Shown piece by piece: positions 41,864-50,084 of a DNA stretch of 56,917 bases; the first letter of the stretch is position 1, and each line of letters begins with the position of its first letter. The position numbers and the translations under genes were made by a program. The notes beneath the pieces were generated by a model. The model was not told the origin of the DNA and did no database searches. It was given only the letters and a program-made list of their open reading frames with translations. The DNA is from Bacillus pinisoli (GTDB taxonomy: Bacteria; Bacillota; Bacilli; Bacillales; SA4): NCBI RefSeq assembly GCF_023036475.1, contig NZ_JAJQKI010000020.1, positions 1-56,917 on the forward strand, given 5' to 3'.

Positions 41864-41880
41864 GGCTGTTTTCAGTCTTA
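41864..41880 (+). repeat. ISL3-like MITE relic, one tip
   Basis: GGCTGTTTTC followed by AGTCTTA matches an R tip and perhaps part of a reversed L end. No partner and no direct repeat are left. Weak. Confidence 0.35.
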
Positions 41881-41895
41881 TTCATAAGTGGAATA

Positions 41896-41921
41896 AATAA
41901 AAAGGAGGTATATAACCTCCT
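41896..41921 (-). terminator. Terminator of the tRNA-Gln gene
   Basis: Read on the minus strand, GGAGG and CCTCC pair across a TTATATA loop and are followed by five T's and ATT, six bases beyond the tRNA. Confidence 0.75.
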
Positions 41922-41927
41922 ATGGTA

Positions 41928-41999
41928 CTGGGCTAGCTGGATTCGAACCAACGCATGACGGAGTCAAAGTCCGTTGCCTTACCGCTTGGCTATAGCCCA
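41928..41999 (-). tRNA. trnQ: tRNA-Gln (anticodon TTG)
   Basis: On the minus strand the acceptor arms TGGGCTA and TAGCCCA pair, the D-arm region contains AGCGGTAAGGC, the anticodon arm is ACGGA-CTTTGAC-TCCGT with anticodon TTG, and the T-arm GTTGG-TTCGAAT-CCAGC is complete. The discriminator base is G and CCA is not encoded. About 72 nt. It is a single gene, opposite to the comG operon. Confidence 0.93.
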
Positions 42000-42041
42000 T
42001 CGTCATATTTTATATTGCCCCTTTGAATAAAAAATATGTAC

Positions 42042-42054
42042 AAAATTAAATTTT
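42042..42054 (+). promoter_or_regulatory. Candidate ComK box upstream of comG
   Basis: AAAA-TTAAA-TTTT fits the AAAA-N5-TTTT half of a ComK site, 77 bases before comGA. A second box at the usual 8-, 18- or 31-base spacing was not found, so the site is only a candidate. The setting (AT-rich) makes chance matches more likely. Confidence 0.4.
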
Positions 42055-42130
42055 TTTTAAGTAATGCAGGAATTATGACGAAACTTGCCGAAACTATTAC
42101 TTGAATTCAACAGAAAGAAGGTGAATAGCT

Positions 42131-43192
42131 TTGAGCATGGTTGAAAATCATGCAGAACGTTTAGTCCTTGAGGCATCAATAGAGGGAGTGACCGACATTC
42201 ATTTTGTTCCTAGAAGAGAGGATTGTTTAATTAAGTATCGCTTTGGGAATGATCTTACAGTTAGAGAGAAGATACCTAAACAACACTCGACAAAATTAAT
42301 CTCTCACTTTAAATTTTTAGCTTCAATGGATATAGGCGAAAAGCGTAGACCACAGACAGGATCACTCATGTTGTCAGTCCGTGAAAAATTAGTTAATTTA
42401 AGACTCTCTACTTTACCAACTCCTTATGAAGAAAGCCTTGTTATTCGACTCCTTCCACAAGAAGACCCTTTTCCAACATCAGAATTATCCTTGTTTCCAC
42501 AGACTACAAACACTCTTATTTCCCTAATGAAAAATAAGCATGGCCTTATGATTTTTACAGGCCCTACTGGTTCAGGCAAGACAACTACACTTTATTCCCT
42601 CCTTCACGCCTCTCATCAATCAACACAACGTAATGTCATTACGTTAGAAGATCCAATTGAAAAGCACACAGACTATCTTTTACAAGTCCAAGTAAATGAA
42701 AAAGCGGGAATTACCTATTCAACAGGCTTAAAGGCTATTTTAAGACATGACCCCGATATTATTATGGTTGGAGAAATTAGAGATGAAGAAACGGCAAAAA
42801 TAGCAATACGAGCGTCACTTACGGGTCATTTAGTATTGAGTACCATGCATACAAAGGATGCTAAAGGAGCGATTTATCGTCTCAAGGAATTTAATATTAC
42901 CATGCAGGAAATCGAGCAAACTTTGTTAGCCATTTCAGCACAGCGTCTTTTTGATTTAATTTGTCCATTCTGTGGTGAGACATGTATGCCCATCTGTCGT
43001 AAGCACCGAAAAGCAAAACGTATAAGCGTATATGAAGTGCTGCATGGACGCTCATTACTAAATGTCATTGATGAAGCAAGGGGAAATACGACTCCGTATT
43101 CATATCCAACCTTCTCCAAGTTAATTAATAAAGGAATTGCGCTTGGATATTTACCTATCCAAAGTTTGGAAGGGTGGAAACATGAGTTATAG
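42131..43192 (+). CDS. comGA: Competence pilus ATPase ComGA
   Basis: Cytoplasmic type II secretion/type IV pilus ATPase needed for DNA uptake. Walker A FTGPTGSGKTTTLYSLL (near 139), the Asp box ITLEDPIE (near 168), Walker B RHDPDIIMVGEIRDEETA (near 198), and His box THMHTKDA-type LVLSTMHTKDAKGAI. A C-terminal CPFCG-like zinc pair is present (LICPFCGETCMPIC). 353 aa. The start is TTG with AAGGTGA six bases upstream (ATG two codons later also possible). First gene of the seven-gene comG operon. Confidence 0.95.
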   Translation: MSMVENHAERLVLEASIEGVTDIHFVPRREDCLIKYRFGNDLTVREKIPKQHSTKLISHFKFLASMDIGEKRRPQTGSLMLSVREKLVNLRLSTLPTPYEESLVIRLLPQEDPFPTSELSLFPQTTNTLISLMKNKHGLMIFTGPTGSGKTTTLYSLLHASHQSTQRNVITLEDPIEKHTDYLLQVQVNEKAGITYSTGLKAILRHDPDIIMVGEIRDEETAKIAIRASLTGHLVLSTMHTKDAKGAIYRLKEFNITMQEIEQTLLAISAQRLFDLICPFCGETCMPICRKHRKAKRISVYEVLHGRSLLNVIDEARGNTTPYSYPTFSKLINKGIALGYLPIQSLEGWKHEL

Positions 43193-44219
43193 GACGATGA
43201 AATGGAAAATGCCTGAACAAGTAAAGCTACTTAAGCAATTAAGTACCATGCTAGGTCGTGGATATCCTCTGCTTGAAGCATTAATTACGCTAAAGCTGTA
43301 TCTACCTCACTCTAAACAAATTCTTCTAGCAGAGAGAATCGAAGAAATGAAGAATGGAGGAACGTTTCATGAAATATTAGTTAAACTTGCTTTTCATCGA
43401 GATGTATTGGGCTATTTGTACTTTGCAGAAAGACATGGAGATTTAAGCTTTGCTTTGAAAGAGGCTAGTCAGCTACTAGAAACAAAGGTATCAAACAATA
43501 GCCGCATGATGAAAGTCCTTCAATATCCTCTTATTCTAATTGGAACTACAATAGGGCTTTTCCTTCTTATCCATCTATTTTTACTCCCCCAGTTTTCTAC
43601 TGTTTTTGAAACAATGGATATAGAAAATAATTACTTACTTTCAATAATAATGACAATTTCAAAATGGCTTCCACGTATTTGTACCTTCCTCTTTGTTAGC
43701 TTATTAACAATGGGGATTACACTATATATTAAGATACAAAGAGTATCGGCAATAAGAAGGGTGGCATACCTCCAGAAAATCCCGATTTATGGGCGGTTTA
43801 TTTCTAAATTTTATTCACAGTATTTTGCGATGCAGTTGAGTCAACTTCTGAAAGGCGGATTATCCGTTTACGAGGCACTATCTGTTTTTGAAGGTCAGAC
43901 TTATTTTACATTTTTTAGTGAGGAAGCTACTCAAATAAAGAAAGAACTAAGAAGTGGTGAAACACTAGCCACAATTATTGGCTCGAGATCCTATTTCGAA
44001 AGTGAACTAGCAAAATCAATTGCCTTCGGCTCTATTAACGGGGAATTATCCCGAGAGCTGTATCATTATAGCAAACTTTCGGCTGAAGCCGTAGAGGATG
44101 ACTTGAACCGAAAGATGGCAGCAATCCAACCTACAATCTTCCTGTTCGTTGGTGTCATCATCTTAGTTTTGTATGTAGCGATCATGCAGCCTGTATTTCA
44201 AATGTTAAATGAACTTTAA
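43182..44219 (+). CDS. comGB: Competence pilus membrane protein ComGB
   Basis: Polytopic membrane platform protein of the pilus machine (GspF/PilC family), 345 aa from the ATG at 43182 after GGAAGGGTGG; it overlaps comGA by 11 nt. Two GspF-type halves: LLKQLSTMLGRGYPLLEALI (near 15-34) and LSQLLKGGLSVYEALSVFEG (near 222-241), each followed by hydrophobic helices (ILIGTTIGLFLLIHLFLLP; FLFVGVIILVLYVAIMQPVF at the end). Confidence 0.93.
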   Translation: MSYRTMKWKMPEQVKLLKQLSTMLGRGYPLLEALITLKLYLPHSKQILLAERIEEMKNGGTFHEILVKLAFHRDVLGYLYFAERHGDLSFALKEASQLLETKVSNNSRMMKVLQYPLILIGTTIGLFLLIHLFLLPQFSTVFETMDIENNYLLSIIMTISKWLPRICTFLFVSLLTMGITLYIKIQRVSAIRRVAYLQKIPIYGRFISKFYSQYFAMQLSQLLKGGLSVYEALSVFEGQTYFTFFSEEATQIKKELRSGETLATIIGSRSYFESELAKSIAFGSINGELSRELYHYSKLSAEAVEDDLNRKMAAIQPTIFLFVGVIILVLYVAIMQPVFQMLNEL

Positions 44220-44231
44220 GGAGGAAATAAT

Positions 44232-44537
44232 TTGAATCAAAAAGGCTTTACGTTGATAGAAATGATGGTGGTACTTTTAGTCATTTCCATATTAATACTA
44301 ATCACAATTCCTAATCTAACTAAGCAGCAAGGTGTAATTCGCAGCAAGGGTTGTGAGGCTTATATTAATATGGTACAGGCTCAAATTGAAGCCTATAAAA
44401 TGGAATTTAATACTTCTAGTAATCCAACAATCTCAGAGCTTAAAACTTCAGGGTATATTCCAGAGACAGAATGTCCGAATGGAGAAGCGCTTCAAATTGC
44501 AAGTAATGGAGAAGTAAACGTTGTTCCAGAGCCCTAA
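44232..44537 (+). CDS. comGC: Major competence pseudopilin ComGC
   Basis: 101 aa major pilin. The prepilin peptidase motif is NQKGFTLIEMMVVLLVISIL near residues 2-21, cut after Gly4 by ComC; Glu at +5 is present. The paired cysteines (SKGCEAY, PETECPNG) form the expected disulfide. TTG start with AAGGAGG about seven bases upstream. It overlaps comGD by 17 nt. Confidence 0.93.
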   Translation: MNQKGFTLIEMMVVLLVISILILITIPNLTKQQGVIRSKGCEAYINMVQAQIEAYKMEFNTSSNPTISELKTSGYIPETECPNGEALQIASNGEVNVVPEP

Positions 44538-44967
44538 AGAGAATGGATATACTGTGTTAGAAATGTTACTAGTATTATTTATAGTCATGAATCTTCTTAT
44601 CTTCTCAACTTTTCACCTAAGATCACTTTACGAAAGACAAACCATCGATCAATTTTTTCAGCAATTGCAGGAGGATATTTGGCTTGCACAACAAGTCGCT
44701 ATTAGTCACTCTAAGACGATAGAAATGTCATTTCACGAACAGAAGAACTATTATGATATTCGAGAAAGTGGCTTGAGAGAATTAGTGTTGAAACGATTAA
44801 CAAATCAGGATATACAAGTTAGGCCATTAACCATTTCAAATCCAATTCGATTTAATGCAAGTGGAAATATTAATAGTTCAGGCACTATGTATGTAATCTA
44901 TCATCAACAAACATATAAAGTAACCTTTCTGTTGGGGAGGGGACGATTTAAGGTTGAGAAATTGTAG
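44521..44967 (+). CDS. comGD: Competence minor pseudopilin ComGD
   Basis: 148 aa with a prepilin-like N-terminus (KENGYTVLEMLLVLFIVMNL), the conserved +5 Glu and a beta-rich tail. TTG start inside the comGC end, so coupled. It overlaps comGE by 14 nt. Minor pilins prime assembly of the competence pilus. Confidence 0.88.
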   Translation: MFQSPKENGYTVLEMLLVLFIVMNLLIFSTFHLRSLYERQTIDQFFQQLQEDIWLAQQVAISHSKTIEMSFHEQKNYYDIRESGLRELVLKRLTNQDIQVRPLTISNPIRFNASGNINSSGTMYVIYHQQTYKVTFLLGRGRFKVEKL

Positions 44968-45292
44968 GGGAGTTACATTAGTAGAAGCGCTTGTGGCTTG
45001 CTTTCTCTTATTTTTTGTTATCACTCTGGTGTTACCACAATTGTATCTCATCACATTAGAAAGGAAAAACTTAGTGTTAGAAAACGTCGCTAGAAAAACA
45101 TTACAAGAAAAGATATTTGAACAATCTACTAATGATGAAGCCTATTTATCAGAAATTGTCCTGTATCAAAGAGTCCCTCTGGCGATAAACATTCAACTAA
45201 ATTCCTCCACTAATCTATACACAGGCTGTGTAAATTGGACAGACTACCTTGATCGTGAGCAGAAAAGCTGTGGGACGGTTAGGAAATGGTAA
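44954..45292 (+). CDS. comGE: Competence minor pseudopilin ComGE
   Basis: 112 aa, prepilin motif CRGVTLVEALVACFLLFFVI, Glu at +5. Contains Cys in TGCVNW and KSCGT that may form a disulfide. TTG start inside comGD. Position and pattern match ComGE. Confidence 0.85.
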   Translation: MRNCRGVTLVEALVACFLLFFVITLVLPQLYLITLERKNLVLENVARKTLQEKIFEQSTNDEAYLSEIVLYQRVPLAINIQLNSSTNLYTGCVNWTDYLDREQKSCGTVRKW

Positions 45293-45729
45293 AGGTGAAT
45301 GAAAAAGGATATACCCTTCTAGAGATGCTCATTGTCTTTCTTGTACTAATAACAATTTGTTCAACATTTCCATTACTGTTATCACTACTTGAAAAATGGA
45401 CTAGTCAGCCACAAGGCTTACACCCTTTTGAATGGGAAATTGCATCTGCACAAATGAGAATGGACGTAAGAGAAGGTAGTGAGATTATTATTAGTCAAGG
45501 CAAGTTGCTAGTCAAGCAGCCGCCGAATGTAATTACATATGAACTTTATCAAAACATCTTACGTAGACAGGTGAATGGTGCTGGGCATGAAGTCATTTTA
45601 CAACATATCCGAACAGTTGGGTTTAGGTATATTGAGAGTGGATTAGCTATAGAGGTGACGGATTTAGAAGGAGTGGAATATGAATCAAAACTTTATCGTT
45701 GGACTGACGTGATGAATCATGAAAACTGA
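45286..45729 (+). CDS. comGF: Competence minor pseudopilin ComGF
   Basis: 147 aa, N-terminal KVNEKGYTLLEMLIVFLVLI with prepilin motif and Glu+5; the rest is a beta-rich pilin domain without Cys. Its ATG overlaps the comGE stop region by 7 nt. Matches ComGF. Confidence 0.87.
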   Translation: MVKVNEKGYTLLEMLIVFLVLITICSTFPLLLSLLEKWTSQPQGLHPFEWEIASAQMRMDVREGSEIIISQGKLLVKQPPNVITYELYQNILRRQVNGAGHEVILQHIRTVGFRYIESGLAIEVTDLEGVEYESKLYRWTDVMNHEN

Positions 45730-46093
45730 AAAAGGATATGTACTACCATTTGTTTTAATAATCTGCACCTTTATTTTTTTCTTGTTATCCCATCAGGTAA
45801 CTTTGTACATGACAGATATACGTTTTTATAAAGAAAGATTTCAAATTAATTCATTAGAGACATTACTTCAAAAGTCTATGGTTGAAGTTAAACAACGTAC
45901 GGAACAGAAAAAGTTTACTAATACCACTTTGAAGTATGAAGAGGGGAAGAGCGTCATTACGTTTGTTGATATAGCGCCTAACCAAAAAAGGATTACGATC
46001 ACAGTCCAAACGGACAGTAAAAGAAAAGCGAGTGTTGTTCTATATCTTGATGTTATAGAATCTAAGGTTACAAGATGGGTGGAAGTTAGATAA
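45719..46093 (+). CDS. comGG: Competence minor pilin-like ComGG
   Basis: 124 aa, single N-terminal hydrophobic helix (GYVLPFVLIICTFIFFLLSH) preceded by KTEK, without the consensus Glu+5, as is usual for ComGG. Overlaps comGF by 11 nt. It closes the comG gene group; no terminator is visible right after it, so transcription may run on into aroK. Confidence 0.85.
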   Translation: MKTEKGYVLPFVLIICTFIFFLLSHQVTLYMTDIRFYKERFQINSLETLLQKSMVEVKQRTEQKKFTNTTLKYEEGKSVITFVDIAPNQKRITITVQTDSKRKASVVLYLDVIESKVTRWVEVR

Positions 46094-46159
46094 GAGCATT
46101 TCCCTCTTCCATTACCATATGCTTATTTGATACGATATGTATAAAACTAAGGTGAGCAT

Positions 46160-46657
46160 ATGAATACAATTTTTCTAACAGGTTTTATGGGGTCTGGAAA
46201 GTCAACAATTGGTAGAGAGCTTTCTAATCATTTACAGCTACCCGTCATAGATACAGATGAACAAATTGAGAGGGAAACAGGCATTTCTATAAGAGAGATC
46301 TTCTCTACATTTGGGGAATCCTACTTTAGAGATCTTGAATCAAAAACACTGTTCTCTTTGCCAACGACCAACCTTATTGTTACTACTGGTGGAGGTATGG
46401 TAATTAGAAAAGAAAATAGAGAGTGGATGAGGAAAAATGGTACCATGGTTTACCTTCAATGTGATTTTGATGTGATTTGGAGTAGGCTTGAACATGATCA
46501 AACTCGCCCCCTCGTTGTTAACTCTCAAAAGGAACAAATAAAGCATCTCTACTTAGAAAGACAACAGTACTACGAAGAAAATGATTTTTTCATTGATACA
46601 GCCCGACCATTACAGATCGTGGTAGAACAGCTTGCTCAAATGATTAAAAGTGAATAA
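46160..46657 (+). CDS. aroK: Shikimate kinase AroK
   Basis: Phosphorylates shikimate at the 3-hydroxyl in aromatic amino acid synthesis. P-loop GFMGSGKSTIGREL (near 8-21), shikimate-binding DTDEQIERETG (near 31-41), and GGGMVIRKENRE (near 78-89) with the conserved Gly-Gly-Gly. The lid contains DQTRPLV. 165 aa. AAGGTGAG lies before the ATG. aroK follows comG in B. subtilis too. Confidence 0.94.
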   Translation: MNTIFLTGFMGSGKSTIGRELSNHLQLPVIDTDEQIERETGISIREIFSTFGESYFRDLESKTLFSLPTTNLIVTTGGGMVIRKENREWMRKNGTMVYLQCDFDVIWSRLEHDQTRPLVVNSQKEQIKHLYLERQQYYEENDFFIDTARPLQIVVEQLAQMIKSE

Positions 46658-46698
46658 AACAGACCATACTAGTAAAACTTAAAAAGTAGGTGGTTTGT

Positions 46699-46893
46699 AT
46701 GACATTTAATGATTTAGTTAAATTTGTTACTCAGCAATTTGTATCCTATTTGGATAAGCCGAAACAACAAAGGATCCAAACAAAACAGGATAAGAAATCC
46801 ACTCAACCTCCCATGATGTCAAGATGGTTTGGGATTGTTCCGATTGGATTTATGCTTTATATGAAAAAAGAAAAGAAACAACAAAAAAAATAG
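46699..46893 (+). CDS. yqzE: YqzE-like protein
   Basis: 64 aa, basic, begins MTFNDLVKFVTQQFVSYLDK, with a short hydrophobic SRWFGIVPIGFMLYM near 45-59 and a Lys tail. Matches YqzE, encoded after aroK/comG in B. subtilis. The ATG at 46699 lies five bases after AGGTGG; the GTG three codons earlier overlaps that site and is rejected. Function unknown. Confidence 0.78.
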   Translation: MTFNDLVKFVTQQFVSYLDKPKQQRIQTKQDKKSTQPPMMSRWFGIVPIGFMLYMKKEKKQQKK

Positions 46894-46927
46894 GAATGCT
46901 TCCATTGAGAAGCTTTCCTATTTTTTT
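46883..46927. terminator. Bidirectional terminator after yqzE
   Basis: AAAATAGGAATGCTTC and GAAGCTTTCCTATTTT pair with one mismatch and loop CATTGA. It ends in a T-run and overlaps the 3' end of yqzE, 20 bases from yqhG. Confidence 0.85.
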
Positions 46928-46946
46928 GTTGTATTTATGCAAACGA

Positions 46947-47762
46947 CTAATTCTCTCTTACATGTATGGCTTGTTGAGATAGATAAAAAATTCCTCCGTT
47001 TATTACTGAGACTTTTACTTTTGGTTCATACTGATCTTTTAACGCTTGTTTCTCAACTTCGTATGATTCTGGTTTCTCCTCAATATCTTCATAAAAATGA
47101 TCTAATAATTGTAAATCCTGTTCCCATCGTTCACGTGCTTGTATTGCCCATGTATGGTCATCATGATCAATGATGGACTGAATGGTTTGTTTTACTCGAG
47201 CAATCCCACTCTGTGGTTTGATAATAGGAGTCAAAGTGAAACAAAAGTCTGGTATTTTAGGTGTTACATTTAATCGGTTTAACTGATCCTGAAAGTGATC
47301 AATAATCATTCCATTTATTAAGTTCAGCCCGACAGATAAAATGACGTCACGTGTCTGATCGGACTGATAGGAGATTTTCATATTTAGCCCCAACCACGGA
47401 TGAAGTGGAGTGCTATTCTGCTGAAAGTTTGTTTGTTTAACCTGTTCATACATTCTAATGAATCCAGCTAGTTTTTTTGTGGATTGAAATATTTGATGTA
47501 GACGAGGAGAACCAAAATGGATGACTTCTCCTTTTACATCACTTCTGGACTGAGCCGGATTTGTAATAAAGGCTAACTGAGCCGGATTTGGTGTCCCACC
47601 CGTTTTCTCGAGGTAATGCCAATAAAACGGGCGGTTCATTAGCTCTTTGTCTAAGTCTATTGTGAGTTGAATATTCATAAAGCCGGCTGCATTCTCTAAA
47701 ATCTCACATTCATTTGCAATAAAATACCGTTCTAGAAATCGGTGAATCTCATGTTGCTGCAT
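46947..47762 (-). CDS. yqhG: YqhG family protein
   Basis: 271 aa cytosolic protein (start MQQHEIHRFLERYFIANECE), no signal or membrane segment. It matches YqhG, which always travels with the SNF2 helicase YqhH in Bacillus. The ATG at 47762 is used instead of one four codons upstream that overlaps the AAAAGG site; either gives the same core. It overlaps yqhH by 14 nt, so both proteins are translated together. Function unknown; likely partner or modifier of YqhH. Confidence 0.8.
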   Translation of the reverse strand: MQQHEIHRFLERYFIANECEILENAAGFMNIQLTIDLDKELMNRPFYWHYLEKTGGTPNPAQLAFITNPAQSRSDVKGEVIHFGSPRLHQIFQSTKKLAGFIRMYEQVKQTNFQQNSTPLHPWLGLNMKISYQSDQTRDVILSVGLNLINGMIIDHFQDQLNRLNVTPKIPDFCFTLTPIIKPQSGIARVKQTIQSIIDHDDHTWAIQARERWEQDLQLLDHFYEDIEEKPESYEVEKQALKDQYEPKVKVSVINGGIFYLSQQAIHVREN

Positions 47763-49434
47763 AATTGTTTTCATCCTTTTCTATATCTTGTTGAGCAAAA
47801 TCAATATAAGAAGCTAAGTTTTCCATTTTGACTCTTACTTCACCATCTGTTCTTGAGTGTGTTAAGATGTCCTGAATATGATCTTCTATATTACCGAAGT
47901 CTAACTTTGTTAATATTTCATCCAATTCTCCGACCACTCGTTCAAACAGATTAATTTTTTCATAAAGAAGCTTGAGAATATGCTCTTCGACAGTATCTTT
48001 TATGGCGAAATTGTATATATGAACATCTTCTTCTTGTCCAAGTCTATGAATACGACCAATCCGTTGCTCAAGTCTCATCGGATTCCAAGGCAAATCATAG
48101 TTGATAATATGCTGACAGAATTGAAGATTAATCCCTTCACCACCAGCTTCTGTTGCAATGAGTACTTGCGCTTTATTTTTAAATAACTCCTTCATCCAAT
48201 CCTTTTTACCTCTTTTAAATCCACCTCGGAAAGGAACAGAGGAGATACCGTGCTGTTGAAGAAACCATTGTAAATACAACTGAGTTGCGCGATATTCTGT
48301 AAAGACGATTACTTTTCCGTTTATCTCTTGTACTAGCTCCACTACCTTTTTAGCTTTTGCGTTGCTCGTAATGGATTCAATCTTCTTCATCAATCCAGTT
48401 ACCAAGGACTCAACTTGAGGGCTGCCTTCACTTTTAGTTAGCATATTTTTTAGGGTGTAATAGACAGCCTCTCTACTACTACAAGCTTCGCGCTGTAAAG
48501 TAATCAAAGAAAAGCTGCTGCCAATGTTTCCAGAGGTGCCGCGCTTATATTGATTGATGGTGTCATATAAATCTCGTTCCTCTTTTGAAAACTCAATAGG
48601 GATGGTTTTAACATGGCGTTTTGGCCATTCAATGCCGGTGTCTCCACGCCTATTTCTAATCATCACCTTATTTACTAACTCTTTTAAATGCTCATCATTG
48701 TTTAAAGAGCGTTCCTTTGCATTAAAAGACTCCTCAAAGTTTGTTTGACTACCGAGATGACCAGGCTTTAATAAAGAAACTAAGTTGAAAATCTCTTCTA
48801 CTCGATTCTGAATTGGTGTAGCTGTAAGTAATAAGCAAAACTTCTTTTTTAGCATTTGAACAAACTCATAGTTTTTCGTTTTATTATTTTTTAGCTTATG
48901 CGCTTCATCAATGATAATTAAATCGTAGTTCTGTTCAAATATGATTTCTCGATGAGGAGCTCTTTTAGCTGTATCAATGGACGAGACCACTACATCACAC
49001 TGCTCCCAAACATAGCTTTTCTTTTGTCCGACTGCAGGAATAAAAAACTTCTGATTTAACTCACTTACCCACTGAGAGACAAGGGAAGCTGGTACGAGAA
49101 TTAATACCTTTTTTACTAATCCTCTAATCATATATTCTTTTAAGATTAACCCGGCCTCAATGGTCTTACCTAGTCCTACTTCATCTGCTAAAATTGCTTT
49201 TCCATTCATTTTTTCAACTACGTTTCTAGCAACCTCCAATTGATGAGGAAGGGGTTCTAGATTTGGTAAATGTCTAGGAGCTTGTAATCCTTCAAATTCA
49301 GGGATTGCCAGATGTTGTTCGATTTCATAGGCAAGCTTATAAAGGTCCCAGTGCGCCCAAGGACCATCATCATCAAACCTCTTGTTGAATTCCTCTTCCC
49401 ACGTCTTGTCAAAAATGACCTCGACACCCTGCAT
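47749..49434 (-). CDS. yqhH: SNF2-family helicase YqhH
   Basis: 561 aa superfamily 2 Snf2/RapA-like ATPase. Motif I AILADEVGLGKTIEAGLIL (near 74-92), motif Ia LVPASLVSQW, motif II (Walker B) LIIIDEAHKLKN (DEAH, near 172), motif III LLTATPIQN (near 200), motif V VLIATEAGGEGINLQFCQ and motif VI RLEQRIGRIHRLGQ (near 462). RapA-type proteins remodel RNA polymerase complexes; YqhH is shorter and its role is unknown. The ATG at 49434 has AAAGGAA ten bases upstream. It is divergent from the glycine riboswitch. Confidence 0.9.
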   Translation of the reverse strand: MQGVEVIFDKTWEEEFNKRFDDDGPWAHWDLYKLAYEIEQHLAIPEFEGLQAPRHLPNLEPLPHQLEVARNVVEKMNGKAILADEVGLGKTIEAGLILKEYMIRGLVKKVLILVPASLVSQWVSELNQKFFIPAVGQKKSYVWEQCDVVVSSIDTAKRAPHREIIFEQNYDLIIIDEAHKLKNNKTKNYEFVQMLKKKFCLLLTATPIQNRVEEIFNLVSLLKPGHLGSQTNFEESFNAKERSLNNDEHLKELVNKVMIRNRRGDTGIEWPKRHVKTIPIEFSKEERDLYDTINQYKRGTSGNIGSSFSLITLQREACSSREAVYYTLKNMLTKSEGSPQVESLVTGLMKKIESITSNAKAKKVVELVQEINGKVIVFTEYRATQLYLQWFLQQHGISSVPFRGGFKRGKKDWMKELFKNKAQVLIATEAGGEGINLQFCQHIINYDLPWNPMRLEQRIGRIHRLGQEEDVHIYNFAIKDTVEEHILKLLYEKINLFERVVGELDEILTKLDFGNIEDHIQDILTHSRTDGEVRVKMENLASYIDFAQQDIEKDENNYAAT

Positions 49435-49735
49435 GAAATACATTCCTTTCCCTTTAGAAATTAGTGTTGTTATATATGAATTCTTTCTAAACATCGTATA
49501 AAAACTCGAACGAAAACAACTATATTTTAAAAATAGTTAGTTTTTTTGCTAGATTGCATATTGCTCAACTGCCAGTTTTAATGGTAGGATTATTATAGTT
49601 TTTATGGCATTTACCAAACATCATTTTGATGTAGTAATGACCATTGCTTATAAGAGAATGCCCTTTCTTACAAGCTTGTTAAAAATTCACTTTTAAGTAG
49701 TATAGCCATAAATTAACAAAATTATATAAAGCGAA

Positions 49736-49946
49736 TGAGAACAAGAGGAGAGACTACGTTGCAAACAGCTCATCATCCTGAGTCTGTTTGAATGGAAATA
49801 CCAGTGGCGCCGAAGGAGCAAGCGAACATTTCGTGAATCTCTCAGGCAAAAAGACTCTTGTTTGACGCTACTCTGGAGAGCGTTCGAATAAACGAACCAC
49901 CAAAGAGGAAATGCATACTGCAAAACTTTCAGGTGCCAGGACAGAG
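49736..49946 (+). promoter_or_regulatory. Tandem glycine riboswitch (gcvT motif)
   Basis: Two aptamers in series. The first contains AGGAGAGAC (from 49746), GCCGAAGGAGCAA (near 49809) and CTCTCAGGCAAAAAGAC (near 49839); the second contains TCTGGAGAG (49872-49880), ACCACCAAAGAGG and TTTCAGGTGCCAGGACAGAG up to 49946. These are the paired GGAGAG/CTCTCAGG and CCGAAGG signatures of the glycine riboswitch. The 3' P1 strand (GGACAGAG) is also the left arm of the terminator at 49939, so glycine binding frees the message (on-switch) for gcvT-gcvPA-gcvPB. A likely promoter is TTGTTA at 49676 with TAGTAT at 49698. Confidence 0.9.
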
Positions 49947-49987
49947 ATTATCCATATATATTACATGGATAACTCTGTCCTTTTTTT
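49939..49987 (+). terminator. Riboswitch-controlled terminator of the gcv operon
   Basis: GGACAGAG-TTATCCAT pairs with ATGGATAA-CTCTGTCC over a long stem (with an internal A) followed by seven T's. The left arm overlaps the last stem of the second aptamer, so the two folds exclude each other. Confidence 0.9.
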
Positions 49988-50084
49988 GTTTCGATGAGAG
50001 TAGATCCTGGATAATATAGAAGGGATCAATAATTTATAGTTATGGCTACATTACATGTTAGGTACATAAAGAAGGAGGAAGCGT

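Noticed and set aside
41902..41920. GGAGG-CCTCC inverted repeat as a mobile element
   Set aside because: Short, followed by T's on the minus strand, directly behind a tRNA: an ordinary terminator.
42010..42045. Second ComK half-site upstream of comGA
   Set aside because: AAAAAATATGTAC has the A-run but no T-run at the right distance, so the pair is not claimed.
49693..49923. 76-codon minus-strand ORF
   Set aside because: It lies wholly in the glycine riboswitch, has no ribosome binding site, and its sequence is explained by conserved RNA structure.
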